This document shows, one piece after another, positions 8,559-17,191 of a DNA stretch of 63,262 nucleotides (positions within the stretch are counted from its first letter, which is position 1; each line of letters starts with the position of its first letter). The notes beneath the pieces are model-generated. The model saw nothing but the letters and a program-made list of their open reading frames with translations, was not told where the DNA came from and made no database searches. The DNA lies in the NCBI GenBank assembly GCA_012840225.1, contig DULU01000065.1, positions 1 to 63,262 on the forward strand, read 5' to 3'. The position numbers and the translations under genes were made by a program. Source of the DNA: Bacillota bacterium (GTDB lineage: Bacteria > Bacillota > Limnochordia > DTU080).

Positions 8559-9830
8559 CTACGGTTCCGGCCTTACCGTCAGCCGGGTCAGCGCAGCCAA
8601 CAGTCTGTCCTGGTCGGCCGGGCGCCTTACGGCAAGGCGGATGTAGCGCTCCCCGAGCTCCGGGAAGGAGCGGCAGTCCCGCACCAGCACCAATTCTTTG
8701 GCCAAAGCGGCAGTGAGCTGCGGGGAAGACCAGTGCTCTGAAGTGATCTTCGTTAAAAGAAAATTGGCTGCCGCCGGCAGAGGTTGGAGCAGGGTGCCAC
8801 CTGCTGCGGCAGAGGTCAGCTTTTTGACCAGCCGTACCCGCCACCGGGTGAGGCGCTCCCGGGTCAGGGTGAGGAATTCTCTTTCGACCAAAGCCGCACT
8901 GCCGGCAGCAGCCGCCACGCTGTTGACGTTCCAGGGAGGAAGGGCGGCCTGCAAAGCTTTGGCCGTCTCCGGCGCGGCGATACTCAATCCCAGCCGCAAA
9001 CCGGGCATACCGTATATCTTGGTCAGGGAGCGGATCACCAGGACGGGCAACCCGGAGAATAAGAGCGGCAGAGAGGAACAGGCCGCTTCCTCAGGACAAA
9101 AGGCCAGAAACGACTCGTCGACCACCAGCAGCCCCTCTTTTTGCGCAGCGATCCTGGCGAGCACGGCCAGGGCCTCCCGGCTGACGAGGGTGCCGGTGGG
9201 ATTGTTCGGCTGACAGACAAAAATGAGGCTCCGGGGTTTTAACTCCGGGGTAGGCAGCTCTTTGAGCAGGGATGAAGAGGGGAGGTGGTCCGGATGGAAA
9301 GCGGGGAGGCATCGCACCGGCAGACCCGCTCTGCGGGCGGCACGGGCGTATTCGCTGTAGGTGGGGGTGAAGACGACGGCCTCCTGCCAGGCCGCGAGGC
9401 GGCAGGTGGCATCGAGCAGTTCCCCGGCACCATTTCCGGCCACAATATTCTCCGCAGGCACCTCCCAAGCGGCGGCTGCGGCTTGGCGCAGTTCATGATA
9501 AGTCGGTTCCGGATAGTGCCCAGAGAGCTCGGCCAGGGCTTTCCTGGCCGCCCGGATAGCACTTTTAGGCATACCGAGGGGGTTGATATTGGCACTGAAG
9601 TCGAGGTAGGAAGTATAAGGCACCCCGGATAGAGCTGCGTGGGCAAATGGATTGCCGCCGTGATCATGGCCGCTGTGATCATAGTTGCCGTGATCATAGT
9701 TGCCGTGATCATAGTTGCCGTGATCATGGCTGCCATGATCATGATCGGTGGGGGTAAAGCCTTCGACGGTGAGACCCTCGGCAGCGAGGTTATTTTCCGG
9801 AATATTTTTCTTTCCCATCTTCATCATCAT
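8559..9830 (-). CDS. cobD: Threonine-phosphate decarboxylase with His-rich N-terminal extension
   Basis: A 423-residue PLP-dependent aminotransferase-fold enzyme predicted to decarboxylate L-threonine-O-3-phosphate to (R)-1-amino-2-propanol phosphate for the nucleotide arm of cobalamin. Residues 60-420 follow the family: YLDFSANINPLGMPKSA, NGAGELLD, VCQPNNPTGTLVSRE, VVDESFLAF and the PLP-lysine segment VIRSLTKIYGMPGLRLG. Histidinol-phosphate aminotransferases look similar, but the operon context and the ANINPLG motif favour CobD. The unusual feature is residues 29-60, a tract of repeated Asp-His-Gly units such as NYDHGNYDHG, likely a metal-binding tail. It begins with three ATG codons; the ribosome site (GAGGCGG) is weak. 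The stop of the kinase gene lies 40 bp upstream. Confidence 0.9.
   Translation of the reverse strand: MMMKMGKKNIPENNLAAEGLTVEGFTPTDHDHGSHDHGNYDHGNYDHGNYDHSGHDHGGNPFAHAALSGVPYTSYLDFSANINPLGMPKSAIRAARKALAELSGHYPEPTYHELRQAAAAAWEVPAENIVAGNGAGELLDATCRLAAWQEAVVFTPTYSEYARAARRAGLPVRCLPAFHPDHLPSSSLLKELPTPELKPRSLIFVCQPNNPTGTLVSREALAVLARIAAQKEGLLVVDESFLAFCPEEAACSSLPLLFSGLPVLVIRSLTKIYGMPGLRLGLSIAAPETAKALQAALPPWNVNSVAAAAGSAALVEREFLTLTRERLTRWRVRLVKKLTSAAAGGTLLQPLPAAANFLLTKITSEHWSSPQLTAALAKELVLVRDCRSFPELGERYIRLAVRRPADQDRLLAALTRLTVRPEP
9640..9750 (-). repeat. In-frame repeat encoding Asp-His-Gly units
   Basis: Within cobD, a 12-15 bp unit related to GTGATCATAGTTGCC repeats about six times and encodes H-D-H-G and N-Y-D-H-G units. 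The most regular part is three near-identical 15-mers at about 9674-9722. Copy number could vary between strains without shifting the frame. Confidence 0.8.
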
Positions 9831-9870
9831 CTGCTGGTGACCGCCTCGGTTTCGCCGGTTTTTTCTTGGT

Positions 9871-10821
9871 TCATGGCCGATAGGCGGCCAGACCGCCGTC
9901 GCACAAGCGTGCCCAGCCCAGCCAATTCAAAAAGGGAAAAGAGCGGGCCAGCGCCGTTTTGATTTTCTTTCTATTGGCTGTCGCTTTTTCCGGGGGAAAG
10001 AGCAACCCGGCAATGGTGCCGGTGTGTGCTATGCACAAGCCGTAGCCGCCCAAGGCATCTACCAAGCCGTGCAGCTTTTCCAAGCCTGGTTTATATAAAT
10101 ATCTTTGATGGATAAAGGCACTCAGGGAAGCGCCCCAGCCGATGAGCCTGGGATTGCCGCTCTCCAGGCCACGCATGACGGCGGTAAAGGCTCTCCTGGT
10201 CATGGCCGCCCGGAAGTGGGCGTCGCGGTCCAGCGCGCCGTTGGTCAGGGCTATTCCATTCCGTTTGAGCTGGGCCTTCTGGTGAAACGTCAAGGTATCG
10301 ACGGTGCCGCCCCAATCCACTATGGCCAGCCGGAGATCAGGGCAAGACCAACGGGCCGCCATCTGCCCGGTTAAACTGTTGAAGAGGACGATGCCTTCAT
10401 GCATGGTGCCGTCGGTGGGCTCAATGGCCGCCAACAGTCTCCCCAGAGCCTCAGGCTGGCAGGGAAGACCGCCGGCCAGGCAGGCGGCGGCAACGGCGGC
10501 GGCCGCATCGGCGGTGCTGCTCCCCATCCCTTTGCCGCGCTGCAGGGCTGAATAGAGGGAGACGGTGCCCTCGCCGTGAACCCAGCCGGCGCTTTCGGCG
10601 GCAGATAAAGCCTGCCTGGTTTTGGGCGCATCCGGGGTGGAGAGGCGCCACTTGCCGGTTGGGGCTCCGGGCACGGCAATAGCCAGGGAATAGCGGTTGA
10701 TGGGAGCGGTGATGATCATATGCTCCCCGTCCAGATAGCCTTGTACCAGCTCTCCACATGTGCCCGGCACCCGGGCGGCCGCCCAGACGTGAGAATTATC
10801 TCCAGGAGGAGTGGGTAGCAA
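9871..10821 (-). CDS. pduX: L-threonine kinase, PduX-like GHMP kinase
   Basis: A 316-residue GHMP-superfamily kinase. The N-terminus has ARVPGTCGELVQGYLDGEHM, a signature shared with PduX, the L-threonine kinase that makes threonine phosphate for CobD. The GHMP ATP-binding loop is GKGMGSSTADAAAAVAAA near residue 90. The start codon is TTG at 10821, supported by AGTGAGG seven bases upstream; no ATG is available at the right place. It lies directly before cobD and after cbiB in the operon, so it supplies CobD with substrate. GHMP kinases have varied substrates, but this motif and neighbourhood make threonine kinase the best call. Confidence 0.88.
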   Translation of the reverse strand: MLPTPPGDNSHVWAAARVPGTCGELVQGYLDGEHMIITAPINRYSLAIAVPGAPTGKWRLSTPDAPKTRQALSAAESAGWVHGEGTVSLYSALQRGKGMGSSTADAAAAVAAACLAGGLPCQPEALGRLLAAIEPTDGTMHEGIVLFNSLTGQMAARWSCPDLRLAIVDWGGTVDTLTFHQKAQLKRNGIALTNGALDRDAHFRAAMTRRAFTAVMRGLESGNPRLIGWGASLSAFIHQRYLYKPGLEKLHGLVDALGGYGLCIAHTGTIAGLLFPPEKATANRKKIKTALARSFPFLNWLGWARLCDGGLAAYRP

Positions 10822-10876
10822 AATGATACCTCACTTCCATAATTTCATCCTTGAATTAATAATAATATGCAACCTG

Positions 10877-11881
10877 TCAGCCCAGGCAGAGGCCGACTGC
10901 CATGGCGATCCCGGCCAATAACAAGGCGCTTAAGGCAGCCGTCCAAAACATCAGGCGGCAGGTTTTGGCGATGTGGTTCATATGCAGGGGATAGAGAGCC
11001 TCGCCCAGGTAGGGACGGAAGCTCTCCACACCGCCATATGTGTTCAGCCCGCCGAGTTGCACACCGAGGGCGCCGGCTACTCCGGCTTCGCACCAGCCGC
11101 TGTTGGGACTGAGGTGTTTGCGGGCATCCCGCCTCATGATGCGCCAGGCGGCACGGGCCTGGCCGCCGGTGAGGGCCACGGCCAAGGTCAGGAGCAGGCC
11201 GGCGAGACGGGCCGGGATCCAGTTGGCTAGATCATCCAGGCGGGCCGAAGCCCAGCCGAAGTGGAGGTATTTTTCATTTTTATAACCTACCATGGAATCG
11301 AGCGTATTGATAGCCCTATATAACATTGCTCCAGGTGCTCCGCCCAGGAAGATGAAGAAGAGGGGAGAGACACAGGCATCCACAATATTTTCCGCCATGG
11401 TCTCTACCGTCGCCCGTACCACCCCGGCCCGGTCGAGAGAGTGTGTATCCCGGCCGACGATCTCCCCGGTGCTCCGGCGGGCAGCTTCCAGGTCGTCTTT
11501 GGCCAGCTCGGTATAGACCTTTTTCCCGGCCTGGGCGAGGCCGCGGGCTGCCACGGTGGTGGATGCGAGCCAGACGGAGAGCGCCGCCGCCGCGGCCGGA
11601 TGGAGCAGACCTGCAGCCCAGATAAGCAGGCCCACGACTGCGGCACTGACCGACGGCACCACCGCCGCCAGCACCACTCCGGCAGCTTTCTGCTGCAGGG
11701 GGCTCTTCTGCGGCCTGCGCAGGACACGCTCCAGAGCGGAGATCAGCTTACCTATTTGCACCACCGGATGCGGCAGGCGGGCCGGATCGCCCACCAATAG
11801 ATCAACTACCAAGCTGGAGAGGACGAGCAGAGCCCTCTCCTGCCAGAAGTGCGCTGTAGTTATGATTGAGAAATCAAGCAA
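10877..11881 (-). CDS. cbiB: Adenosylcobinamide-phosphate synthase
   Basis: A 334-residue integral membrane protein that joins adenosylcobyric acid to aminopropanol phosphate. Family motifs are clear: VDLLVGDPARLPHPVVQIGK at the N-terminus, MAENIVDACVSPLFF, and MVGYKNEKYLHFGWASARLD followed by DDLANWIPARL. Several hydrophobic stretches span the chain, including one near the C-terminus. The start is TTG at 11881 with AGAGGA five bases upstream. It lies 86 bp after btuF and 55 bp before the kinase gene. Together with cobQ, cobD and the kinase it covers assembly of cobinamide phosphate from cobyrinic acid diamide and threonine. Confidence 0.95.
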   Translation of the reverse strand: MLDFSIITTAHFWQERALLVLSSLVVDLLVGDPARLPHPVVQIGKLISALERVLRRPQKSPLQQKAAGVVLAAVVPSVSAAVVGLLIWAAGLLHPAAAAALSVWLASTTVAARGLAQAGKKVYTELAKDDLEAARRSTGEIVGRDTHSLDRAGVVRATVETMAENIVDACVSPLFFIFLGGAPGAMLYRAINTLDSMVGYKNEKYLHFGWASARLDDLANWIPARLAGLLLTLAVALTGGQARAAWRIMRRDARKHLSPNSGWCEAGVAGALGVQLGGLNTYGGVESFRPYLGEALYPLHMNHIAKTCRLMFWTAALSALLLAGIAMAVGLCLG

Positions 11882-11967
11882 ACTCGTCCTCTTTTACCTT
11901 CCTGAAGAATCATCCGTTAAAAGCCGGTGGGAATGCTTCTCCCGTCTTCGCCATCAGGGAAACAGGT

Positions 11968-12966
11968 TTAGGGAAAAAGCTCCGGGTGAAGGGATTTGGC
12001 TATCAGGAGCAGTCCTTCGGTCATCCTGGGACCCGCCCGGCTGATTAAATCCTGATCCACCTGGTGAATCCGCCCGTTTTTCACGGCGTTCACCCCGGCG
12101 AACCACGCCTTGTTTTTGCCGTAGACTACGGTCATCGTCTGGTCGAATGGGGTTAAGATGACATCGGGATTTTTCAGCACCACATGTTCCACGCTGATCA
12201 CCGGCCAGGCGGTCTTGGTGTCGCCGGCCACATTTTCCCCTCCGGCCAACCCGATCAGCTCATGCACGAAACTGCCGGGGCCGGCCGACATCAACGGATC
12301 GGGCCAGATCTCGAAGAACACCTTGGGTTTCACTTTGATGCCGGCGGTCAAGGCGGCCACCTGGTCGATGGTTTTCTGCATGCCGGCCACCACTTCCGCC
12401 GCGGCAGCGGTCGTGCCGGTGATCTCCCCGATGCGGCGGATACAGTCCATCACCTGCGTTATGGTCTGTGGGGCAAAGGTGACGGCGACGATGTTCACTC
12501 TTTGCAACTGCCGCTGCAGATCTTCCGTCGCCAGATCCCAGAGAAAGACGATATCGGGCTGCAAGGCCACAAGGCGCTCAATCGAGGGCTGGAGCCCGGA
12601 GCCCACTTTTTCAATGTCGGCAGTGGCAGGCGGGTAGTTGCTGTAGGAATCGATAGCCACCACCTGTTCGCCGAGGCCCAGGGCAAAGAGGATTTCGGTC
12701 AGGCTGGGGGCGAGGGAGATGATGCGCTGCGGTTTGGCTTTGAGGGTGAACACCTGCCCCAGGTCGTCCTGGAAGGTGATGGGGTAGCTTTCCGCAGCAG
12801 CTCCTCCGGCGGTAAAGGTCACCGCTGCCCCAACGAAGAGCAGCATGACGGCGAGGATTATTGGTGCGGCCGGCGGGGAGTGACGGCTAGACGAGCTACG
12901 AGGATAGGGGTGGCAATTGGTTTTCCCGATAAGCGACGACAATGACAACAGGGCAAAATTCTGCAT
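11968..12966 (-). CDS. btuF: Cobalamin-binding protein (BtuF-like), riboswitch controlled
   Basis: A 332-residue periplasmic/extracellular binding protein of the vitamin B12 and iron-chelate class. A hydrophobic segment (PIILAVMLLFVGAAVTFTAG, residues 35-55) forms the signal or anchor, preceded by an unusually long polar N-terminus. The binding domain begins ITFQDDLGQVFTLKAKPQRI, then SLAPSLTEILFALGLGEQVV, typical of BtuF. The ATG at 12966 has GGAGG seven bases upstream; the frame is open further upstream only because it runs through the riboswitch. It is the first gene of the cobalamin operon. No BtuC permease or BtuD ATPase gene follows, so these must be elsewhere or shared. Confidence 0.9.
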   Translation of the reverse strand: MQNFALLSLSSLIGKTNCHPYPRSSSSRHSPPAAPIILAVMLLFVGAAVTFTAGGAAAESYPITFQDDLGQVFTLKAKPQRIISLAPSLTEILFALGLGEQVVAIDSYSNYPPATADIEKVGSGLQPSIERLVALQPDIVFLWDLATEDLQRQLQRVNIVAVTFAPQTITQVMDCIRRIGEITGTTAAAAEVVAGMQKTIDQVAALTAGIKVKPKVFFEIWPDPLMSAGPGSFVHELIGLAGGENVAGDTKTAWPVISVEHVVLKNPDVILTPFDQTMTVVYGKNKAWFAGVNAVKNGRIHQVDQDLISRAGPRMTEGLLLIAKSLHPELFP

Positions 12967-13087
12967 AAAAAAACCTCCGTCGGCGCGGACAGAGGGCGTT
13001 TGCCAACCCGGACCCAAAGCCGTTATGCTCTCACCTGGCCAGGCTGCCGGGTTATGACCGCTCCTTTTCCGCGAAAGGCTTGTCATT

Positions 13088-13275
13088 TGGGCCCAGGGCA
13101 GGTCTCCTGGCTTCCGGTTGACAGCATCGGCGCGCCTTCCCAGCTTTTTGTCGCCAGTGGCATGAAGCGCCGGCCTATCCGGTTACAGTGGCGGGACCGC
13201 GTCGGCTCTGCGGCAGAGGCCGCTCCCCGAACTTCCCTATTATCCCCCGCTTCTTCTTGGGGGCACCCTAGGCCA
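13088..13275 (-). promoter_or_regulatory. Cobalamin (B12) riboswitch
   Basis: On the minus strand the hallmark B12 box AAGCCAGGAGACCTGCCC is present (complement of 13096-13113). Upstream, GGTCCCGCCACTGT (complement of 13185-13198) and ATAATAGGGAA near 13234-13244 are further conserved aptamer parts in the right order, with G/C-rich pairing elements between. The 120 bp between the aptamer and the btuF ATG would hold the expression platform. Known members turn genes off when adenosylcobalamin binds, so the btuF-cobQ operon should be repressed by B12. Confidence 0.95.
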
Positions 13276-13291
13276 ATGCAATTGTCTGCCT

Positions 13292-13320
13292 TCTATAAGG
13301 CAATGATACATATACGGCAA
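13292..13320 (-). promoter_or_regulatory. Predicted sigma-A promoter of the cobalamin operon
   Basis: On the minus strand TTGCCG (13320-13315) and TATAGA (13297-13292) are separated by exactly 17 bp. Transcription would start about seven bases downstream, right at the 5' edge of the riboswitch aptamer. Position and spacing fit; it is unproven. Confidence 0.55.
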
Positions 13321-13348
13321 GGCCTGTCTTTTTCCTCCTGGCCGGCGG

Positions 13349-13487
13349 GGACAATTTTTTGTCCGTCTATAGGTGGTATAACCACCATACCAAATTACCG
13401 TTCAGTAAAAAATAGAGACCGATTATGGCCGAATATGCCGGCTTATGATATAATTACAAGTGGTAGGTACCACAATACCATCGTGGT
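13349..13487 (+). promoter_or_regulatory. Cluster of palindromes upstream of the TSUP permease gene
   Basis: Three inverted repeats occur between the divergent cobalamin operon and the permease gene: GGACAA/TTGTCC at 13349-13364, GGTGGT-ATA-ACCACC at 13372-13386 and ACCAC/GTGGT at 13469-13487 with an adjacent GGTACC. The last two share ACCAC and ATACC words. A TATAAT lies at 13449-13454 but no good -35 hexamer is seen. These could be operators for an unknown regulator. Confidence 0.35.
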
Positions 13488-13536
13488 TTGGCCGGTTATT
13501 ATATGGTCTATTCACACGCTCTTGGGAGGCCGAGGC

Positions 13537-14799
13537 ATGAAGCATTGCCGGCAAAAGAAAAAGCTTCATATCCTGACCGCCGCTTTTCCGGCCGTCGCCG
13601 CCATGATGGTGCTCTGCACCGCTGTGACCGCAGCCGGCGAGCCGGCGGCCGACCTGCCGGCCATGCTGGGCGGAGAGAGCGCCTATGCTCCGGCCTATCT
13701 CGACATACCTTTATTTATATTGGCGATATTGCTCGGATTGGCTACCGGTCTGATGACCGGGGCCATCGGCGTAGGCGGCGGCTTTGTTGTCACCCCAGCT
13801 TTGATGAGCGTGGGCATCCAGGGGATTTTGGCCGTGGGCACCGGCATGTTTTATGTCTTCAGCACGGCCATCATGGGGAGCGTCATCCATCGCAAGCTGG
13901 GGAATGTCTCCATCCCCCTGGCGGCGGCTTTTGTCCTGGGCTCCTTTTTGGGCGTGAATGCGGGTGCCGGTATCAACAGGGCTATATATCAAGCCAATCC
14001 TCTCCTGAGCGATGCTCTGATCACTTTTCTATATGTGGCTCTCCTTGGCTTGCTTGGCGCCTATGCCCTATACGATTACAGACGCTTGAGCCGTGCCGCC
14101 GCCGGTACCGCTCATGCTGCCGATCCTGCCACCTCCACCGGGACCGCCAATGACGCCGGCGGCGCCCATCCCGGCAAGTTATCCCTCAGCCGGATGGCGC
14201 AGCGCTGTCATCTGCCGCCCATGATCGCCACCGGCAACGGCGGCCGCATCTCCGCCTGGCTCGTGGCTTTATGCGGCTTCGTTGTCGGTTTCTTAGCTTC
14301 CATCATGGGCGTGGGCGGCGGCTTTCTCACCTTTCCCGCTTATGTTTACGGACTGGGCATAGCGCCTTTGCTGGCGGTGGGTACGGATACCTTGCAGATC
14401 GTTTTCACCGCCGGCTATGCTTCCATATTTAAATATGCAGCCTATGGCTTTGTCTTCTATAGCTTGGCCGTCGGCCTGCTGACCGGCTCGCTGATCGGGG
14501 TGCAGCTGGGAGCCATGGCGACCAAATTGGTGTCGGAGCGGCATATCAAAGGGTTCTACGCCATCACCATCCTGGCCGCCTTCGTCAACAGGTTATGTGC
14601 CCTGCCGCAAAAGCTGGGCGATCTTGGTTACCTCTCGCTTCCCCATGCGGTGGGGAAAGCGATCGGCTCCGGCGGTACCATAGTGTTTTTTGCGGTGATC
14701 GCCCTTTTTGCCATATGGGTCTTAAGCGTTCTTATCAGGAGTTTTTTTGATGGCGAAAGGAGGGCAGGCAGCGCCGGCGCTGCGGAATATGGCGATTGA
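13537..14799 (+). CDS. TauE/SafE-type (TSUP) membrane permease
   Basis: A 420-residue membrane protein with the internally repeated TSUP signature: GAIGVGGGFVVTPALMSVGI in the first half and SIMGVGGGFLTFPAYVYGLG in the second. Family members move sulfite, sulfoacetate or other small anions across the membrane. It starts with an extra hydrophobic segment (residues 11-32), and a hydrophilic loop of about 40 residues rich in Ala, Thr and Gly separates the halves. The ATG at 13537 has GGGAGG six bases upstream; the frame is open back to 13000 only across the riboswitch region. The next gene overlaps its end by 50 bp, so the two products probably work together. The substrate is unknown. Confidence 0.88.
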   Translation: MKHCRQKKKLHILTAAFPAVAAMMVLCTAVTAAGEPAADLPAMLGGESAYAPAYLDIPLFILAILLGLATGLMTGAIGVGGGFVVTPALMSVGIQGILAVGTGMFYVFSTAIMGSVIHRKLGNVSIPLAAAFVLGSFLGVNAGAGINRAIYQANPLLSDALITFLYVALLGLLGAYALYDYRRLSRAAAGTAHAADPATSTGTANDAGGAHPGKLSLSRMAQRCHLPPMIATGNGGRISAWLVALCGFVVGFLASIMGVGGGFLTFPAYVYGLGIAPLLAVGTDTLQIVFTAGYASIFKYAAYGFVFYSLAVGLLTGSLIGVQLGAMATKLVSERHIKGFYAITILAAFVNRLCALPQKLGDLGYLSLPHAVGKAIGSGGTIVFFAVIALFAIWVLSVLIRSFFDGERRAGSAGAAEYGD

Positions 14800-15535
14800 T
14801 ACTGTAAAATATCCTTCAGCAAAATTCAGGAGGTTCGGGATCACCGACCGGAAAAGCCTGAGACGTGGTTTATTTATGGCTCTCCTTGTGCTGGTGGCGC
14901 TTTGGTTATATATCGGGCTGCCATATGCCGGCAAGACGGCGATGCGCTTTTCCGAGGACTTTTTCAATTCTCTCTCTAAGGGTTCGGCCGGGTCTGGCGA
15001 GGATTTGTTCGCCAAGGCGCAATCTTTCCGGCATGTATCGGTAGACCTGAACCTGAACCTGGACCTGAGCCTGGGTGTGGCGCCGGAAACAGCCGGAATC
15101 TTTGCTCTGGACCCCGGAGAGGTTACCCTCGCCGAGCTGGCGACGGCGGCCATTAATGATGCTCAGCTGTTGTATCACAACCGGCATGAAGAACTGGCCG
15201 GTCGCTATAATACGGAACCAAGGCGTGTGATTTACGCCTGGTGGTCCCTCTTCTCCGGGCTTGAAAGGGAATACCTCAGGCAGGGTAGCACAGCGGAAGC
15301 CTCCTTCCTGGGGGAGATCAGGACGAGGGTGCTGGAACCGGCCTACAATTATTACGGCATCCATCCCGACGAAGTGAAGCAAAACATCGGCATTGTTGTT
15401 CTGCTGCTCCTTTTGTATCTGGCTTTCACCTTCTGGTGGGGTTATGCGGTCTATTTTCTCCTGAAAGGTATAGGGATGATCAAGCCGGAGGTACCGGGAG
15501 GGGCGAGGCTGGCGACGGCGAAACATACGCAATAA
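14750..15535 (+). CDS. Two-pass membrane protein coupled to the TSUP permease
   Basis: A 261-residue protein with a membrane segment at about residues 40-60 (FMALLVLVALWLYIGLPYAG) and another near 220-245 (IGIVVLLLLLYLAFTFWWGY). Between them lies a soluble domain of about 150 residues, likely outside the cell, which contains an alternating NLNLDLSL tract. Its ATG at 14750 lies inside the end of the permease gene with AGGAG eight bases upstream, a typical coupled arrangement. I do not recognise the family. Because of the overlap I infer a subunit or accessory factor of the permease. The soluble domain could bind substrate, but no catalytic motif is visible. Confidence 0.7.
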   Translation: MAKGGQAAPALRNMAIDTVKYPSAKFRRFGITDRKSLRRGLFMALLVLVALWLYIGLPYAGKTAMRFSEDFFNSLSKGSAGSGEDLFAKAQSFRHVSVDLNLNLDLSLGVAPETAGIFALDPGEVTLAELATAAINDAQLLYHNRHEELAGRYNTEPRRVIYAWWSLFSGLEREYLRQGSTAEASFLGEIRTRVLEPAYNYYGIHPDEVKQNIGIVVLLLLLYLAFTFWWGYAVYFLLKGIGMIKPEVPGGARLATAKHTQ

Positions 15536-15569
15536 TATGACCAGCTAGGCAGAAAGGGTGTCTTATATT

Positions 15570-16415
15570 ATGGCTCGTTTCAAGCTGGCGATCATGCAGA
15601 GCAATTTGCGTATGGACCATCAGGCTGCTTTCAGAAAGGCGGCGGAGATGGGCGTCGACGGCATTCATCTCTCCGTTAACCATCCCGCACTCAAACCGGA
15701 GAATCTGGATGCCGCCGGCAGGAAAAACCTGCTGGCTGAGTTGAAAGCCTTGAACCTGGAAGTGTCGGCCATCTCTTCCTGGGGCGGCAGGGTGGATCTG
15801 GGGGATAAGAACACTCAGGAAGTTGCTTTGAGCGATGCTTACAGAACGCTGGAATTGGCTGTCGATCTGGAATCCGGCATCTGGCAAGCCCATATCGGTG
15901 TGGTGCCTCACGACAAAAGCCAACCCAGATGGGATACCTTCATAGATTCGCTGTCCAAAATCGGGCGGCGGGCGGAAGAGCTCGGCGCCTGCTTGGCCAT
16001 TGAGACCGGCCCCGAACCCCCGGCGCTGCTGAGGGAGCTGATTGAGACGGTGGGCTCCCCGGGGATCAAGGTCAACTATGACCCGGCCAATTTGATCCTC
16101 TGGCCGGTGATCCTTGCCGAGCGCGGGGTGATGCCCTATGACCGGGAAAAAGCCATGGCTACCTTCCAGCCTGTGGAAGGGGTCAACATTTTAGGTCCAT
16201 ATATCGTCCACACCCATGCCAAAGACGCCACCGTGCTGGAAGGTGACAAGAGGCAGGAAGTGCCCCTGGGCGAAGGGTTGGTGGATTGGCCGCGCTATCT
16301 TGATCTTTTGGAGAAAGCCGGCTATAAGGGTTACCTGGCTATCGAGCGGGAGGTCGGCCCCGATCCGGTCGGAGACATTCAGAAAGCTGTCGACTTCCTG
16401 CGCAGCGTGATTTAG
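15570..16415 (+). CDS. Sugar phosphate isomerase/epimerase, AP endonuclease 2 fold
   Basis: A 281-residue TIM-barrel protein of the xylose isomerase-like class (IolE/hydroxypyruvate isomerase relatives). Metal-site segments are present: LAIETGPEPP (Glu near 145), VNYDPANLI (Asp near 175), VHTHAKDA (His near 212) and YLAIEREVG (Glu near 258). A C-terminal DWPRYLDLLEKAGYKGY element is typical. Such enzymes interconvert keto and aldo sugars or inositol derivatives using a divalent metal. The ATG at 15570 follows AAAGGGTG by nine bases. It stands alone after the permease pair and before a pseudogene zone, so its pathway is not evident. Confidence 0.85.
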   Translation: MARFKLAIMQSNLRMDHQAAFRKAAEMGVDGIHLSVNHPALKPENLDAAGRKNLLAELKALNLEVSAISSWGGRVDLGDKNTQEVALSDAYRTLELAVDLESGIWQAHIGVVPHDKSQPRWDTFIDSLSKIGRRAEELGACLAIETGPEPPALLRELIETVGSPGIKVNYDPANLILWPVILAERGVMPYDREKAMATFQPVEGVNILGPYIVHTHAKDATVLEGDKRQEVPLGEGLVDWPRYLDLLEKAGYKGYLAIEREVGPDPVGDIQKAVDFLRSVI

Positions 16416-16643
16416 TCATAAAGCCTGGCACGTGGGGCAGAAGTAGACGCTCCCGCCGAGGAATGTCTCCTTGACGATGAGCGTGCTGCATGCCGGGCAA
16501 GGCAGACCGGCGGTTTTGCTGGAAAGCTTGGTTTGATAGCGGCCGGGATTCCCGAAGAGGTCCTTTTCGGAATCCCGGCCTCCCAGGGCGGTCATTTCGG
16601 TTAAAAACTGTTTCACGGCATGGATCTCCGCTATACCAGGCAA
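16416..16643 (-). pseudogene. C-terminal fragment of an Fpg/Nei-family DNA glycosylase
   Basis: About 75 codons hold only the C-terminal part of a formamidopyrimidine-DNA glycosylase or endonuclease VIII relative. It includes GGRDSEKDLFGNPGRY and the zinc finger CPAC-x16-CPTC with the family loop VKETFLGGSVYF. The full enzyme has about 270 residues, so the N-terminal catalytic proline domain and the helix-two-turn-helix are missing. Similarity stops abruptly at about 16640, where a different fragment starts on the other strand, which points to a recombination junction. A separate short product is unlikely to work. Confidence 0.75.
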
Positions 16644-16647
16644 ACTT

Positions 16648-16950
16648 ATGCGATTCGGCTCCGGCCGTCACCCGCTTCACTTCCTGTCCGAACAGCAAAT
16701 CGGCTATTTGCCCGGCCGTCATTACCGCGACAAAGACGGAGTGGAGATTGATCTGCTCATAGAAAAAGACAACATTCTCTATCCTATTGAGATCAAAAGC
16801 GCCGCAAGTATCAAGCGGGTATGGGCCAAGCCGTTTTATGCCTTGGATAAACTCGACAAGAAACGCGGTCCTGGTGCCGTCATCTGCCTGGCGGGCAGAC
16901 GTCAACCTGTCGCCGACAAGGTCACGGCCGTACCTATTCATTATGTATGA
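16648..16950 (+). pseudogene. C-terminal fragment of a DUF4143-type ATPase
   Basis: About 100 codons that match the C-terminal DUF4143 region of AAA+ ATPases: HYRDKDGVEIDLLIEKDNIL, LYPIEIKSAAS and a closing AVICLAGRR-x-VPIHYV. The complete proteins have about 400 residues with an N-terminal Walker ATPase, which is absent here. The Asp, Glu and Lys of the EIDLLIE and PIEIK motifs form a nuclease-like pattern. It abuts the glycosylase fragment with only 4 bp between them, so both look like leftovers of one rearrangement. Confidence 0.7.
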
Positions 16951-17191
16951 CAAAATCCGTTCATCCTCATGCCAATACATGTGTAGTGAGCGTTGCAAAA
17001 TACCATAAAATAGGATATAAGGTGTCATTAATTCTGTAGCGGGCAAGTGCTTTGTGTTTGCCCAGGATGTCTGTGAAGTGGACATAGATGTAATTAATAG
17101 GAGGTGATATCTGAAGAATATCAATGATATACAAAAACATGGATCGCGGCATAGCAAAAAGGGGAAATTAGTTAATTGGAGGGATACATAA

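Noticed and set aside
13000-13536. An N-terminal extension of about 180 codons on the TSUP permease
   Set aside because: It runs through the cobalamin riboswitch and its promoter in reverse; a clear ribosome site and ATG exist at 13537.
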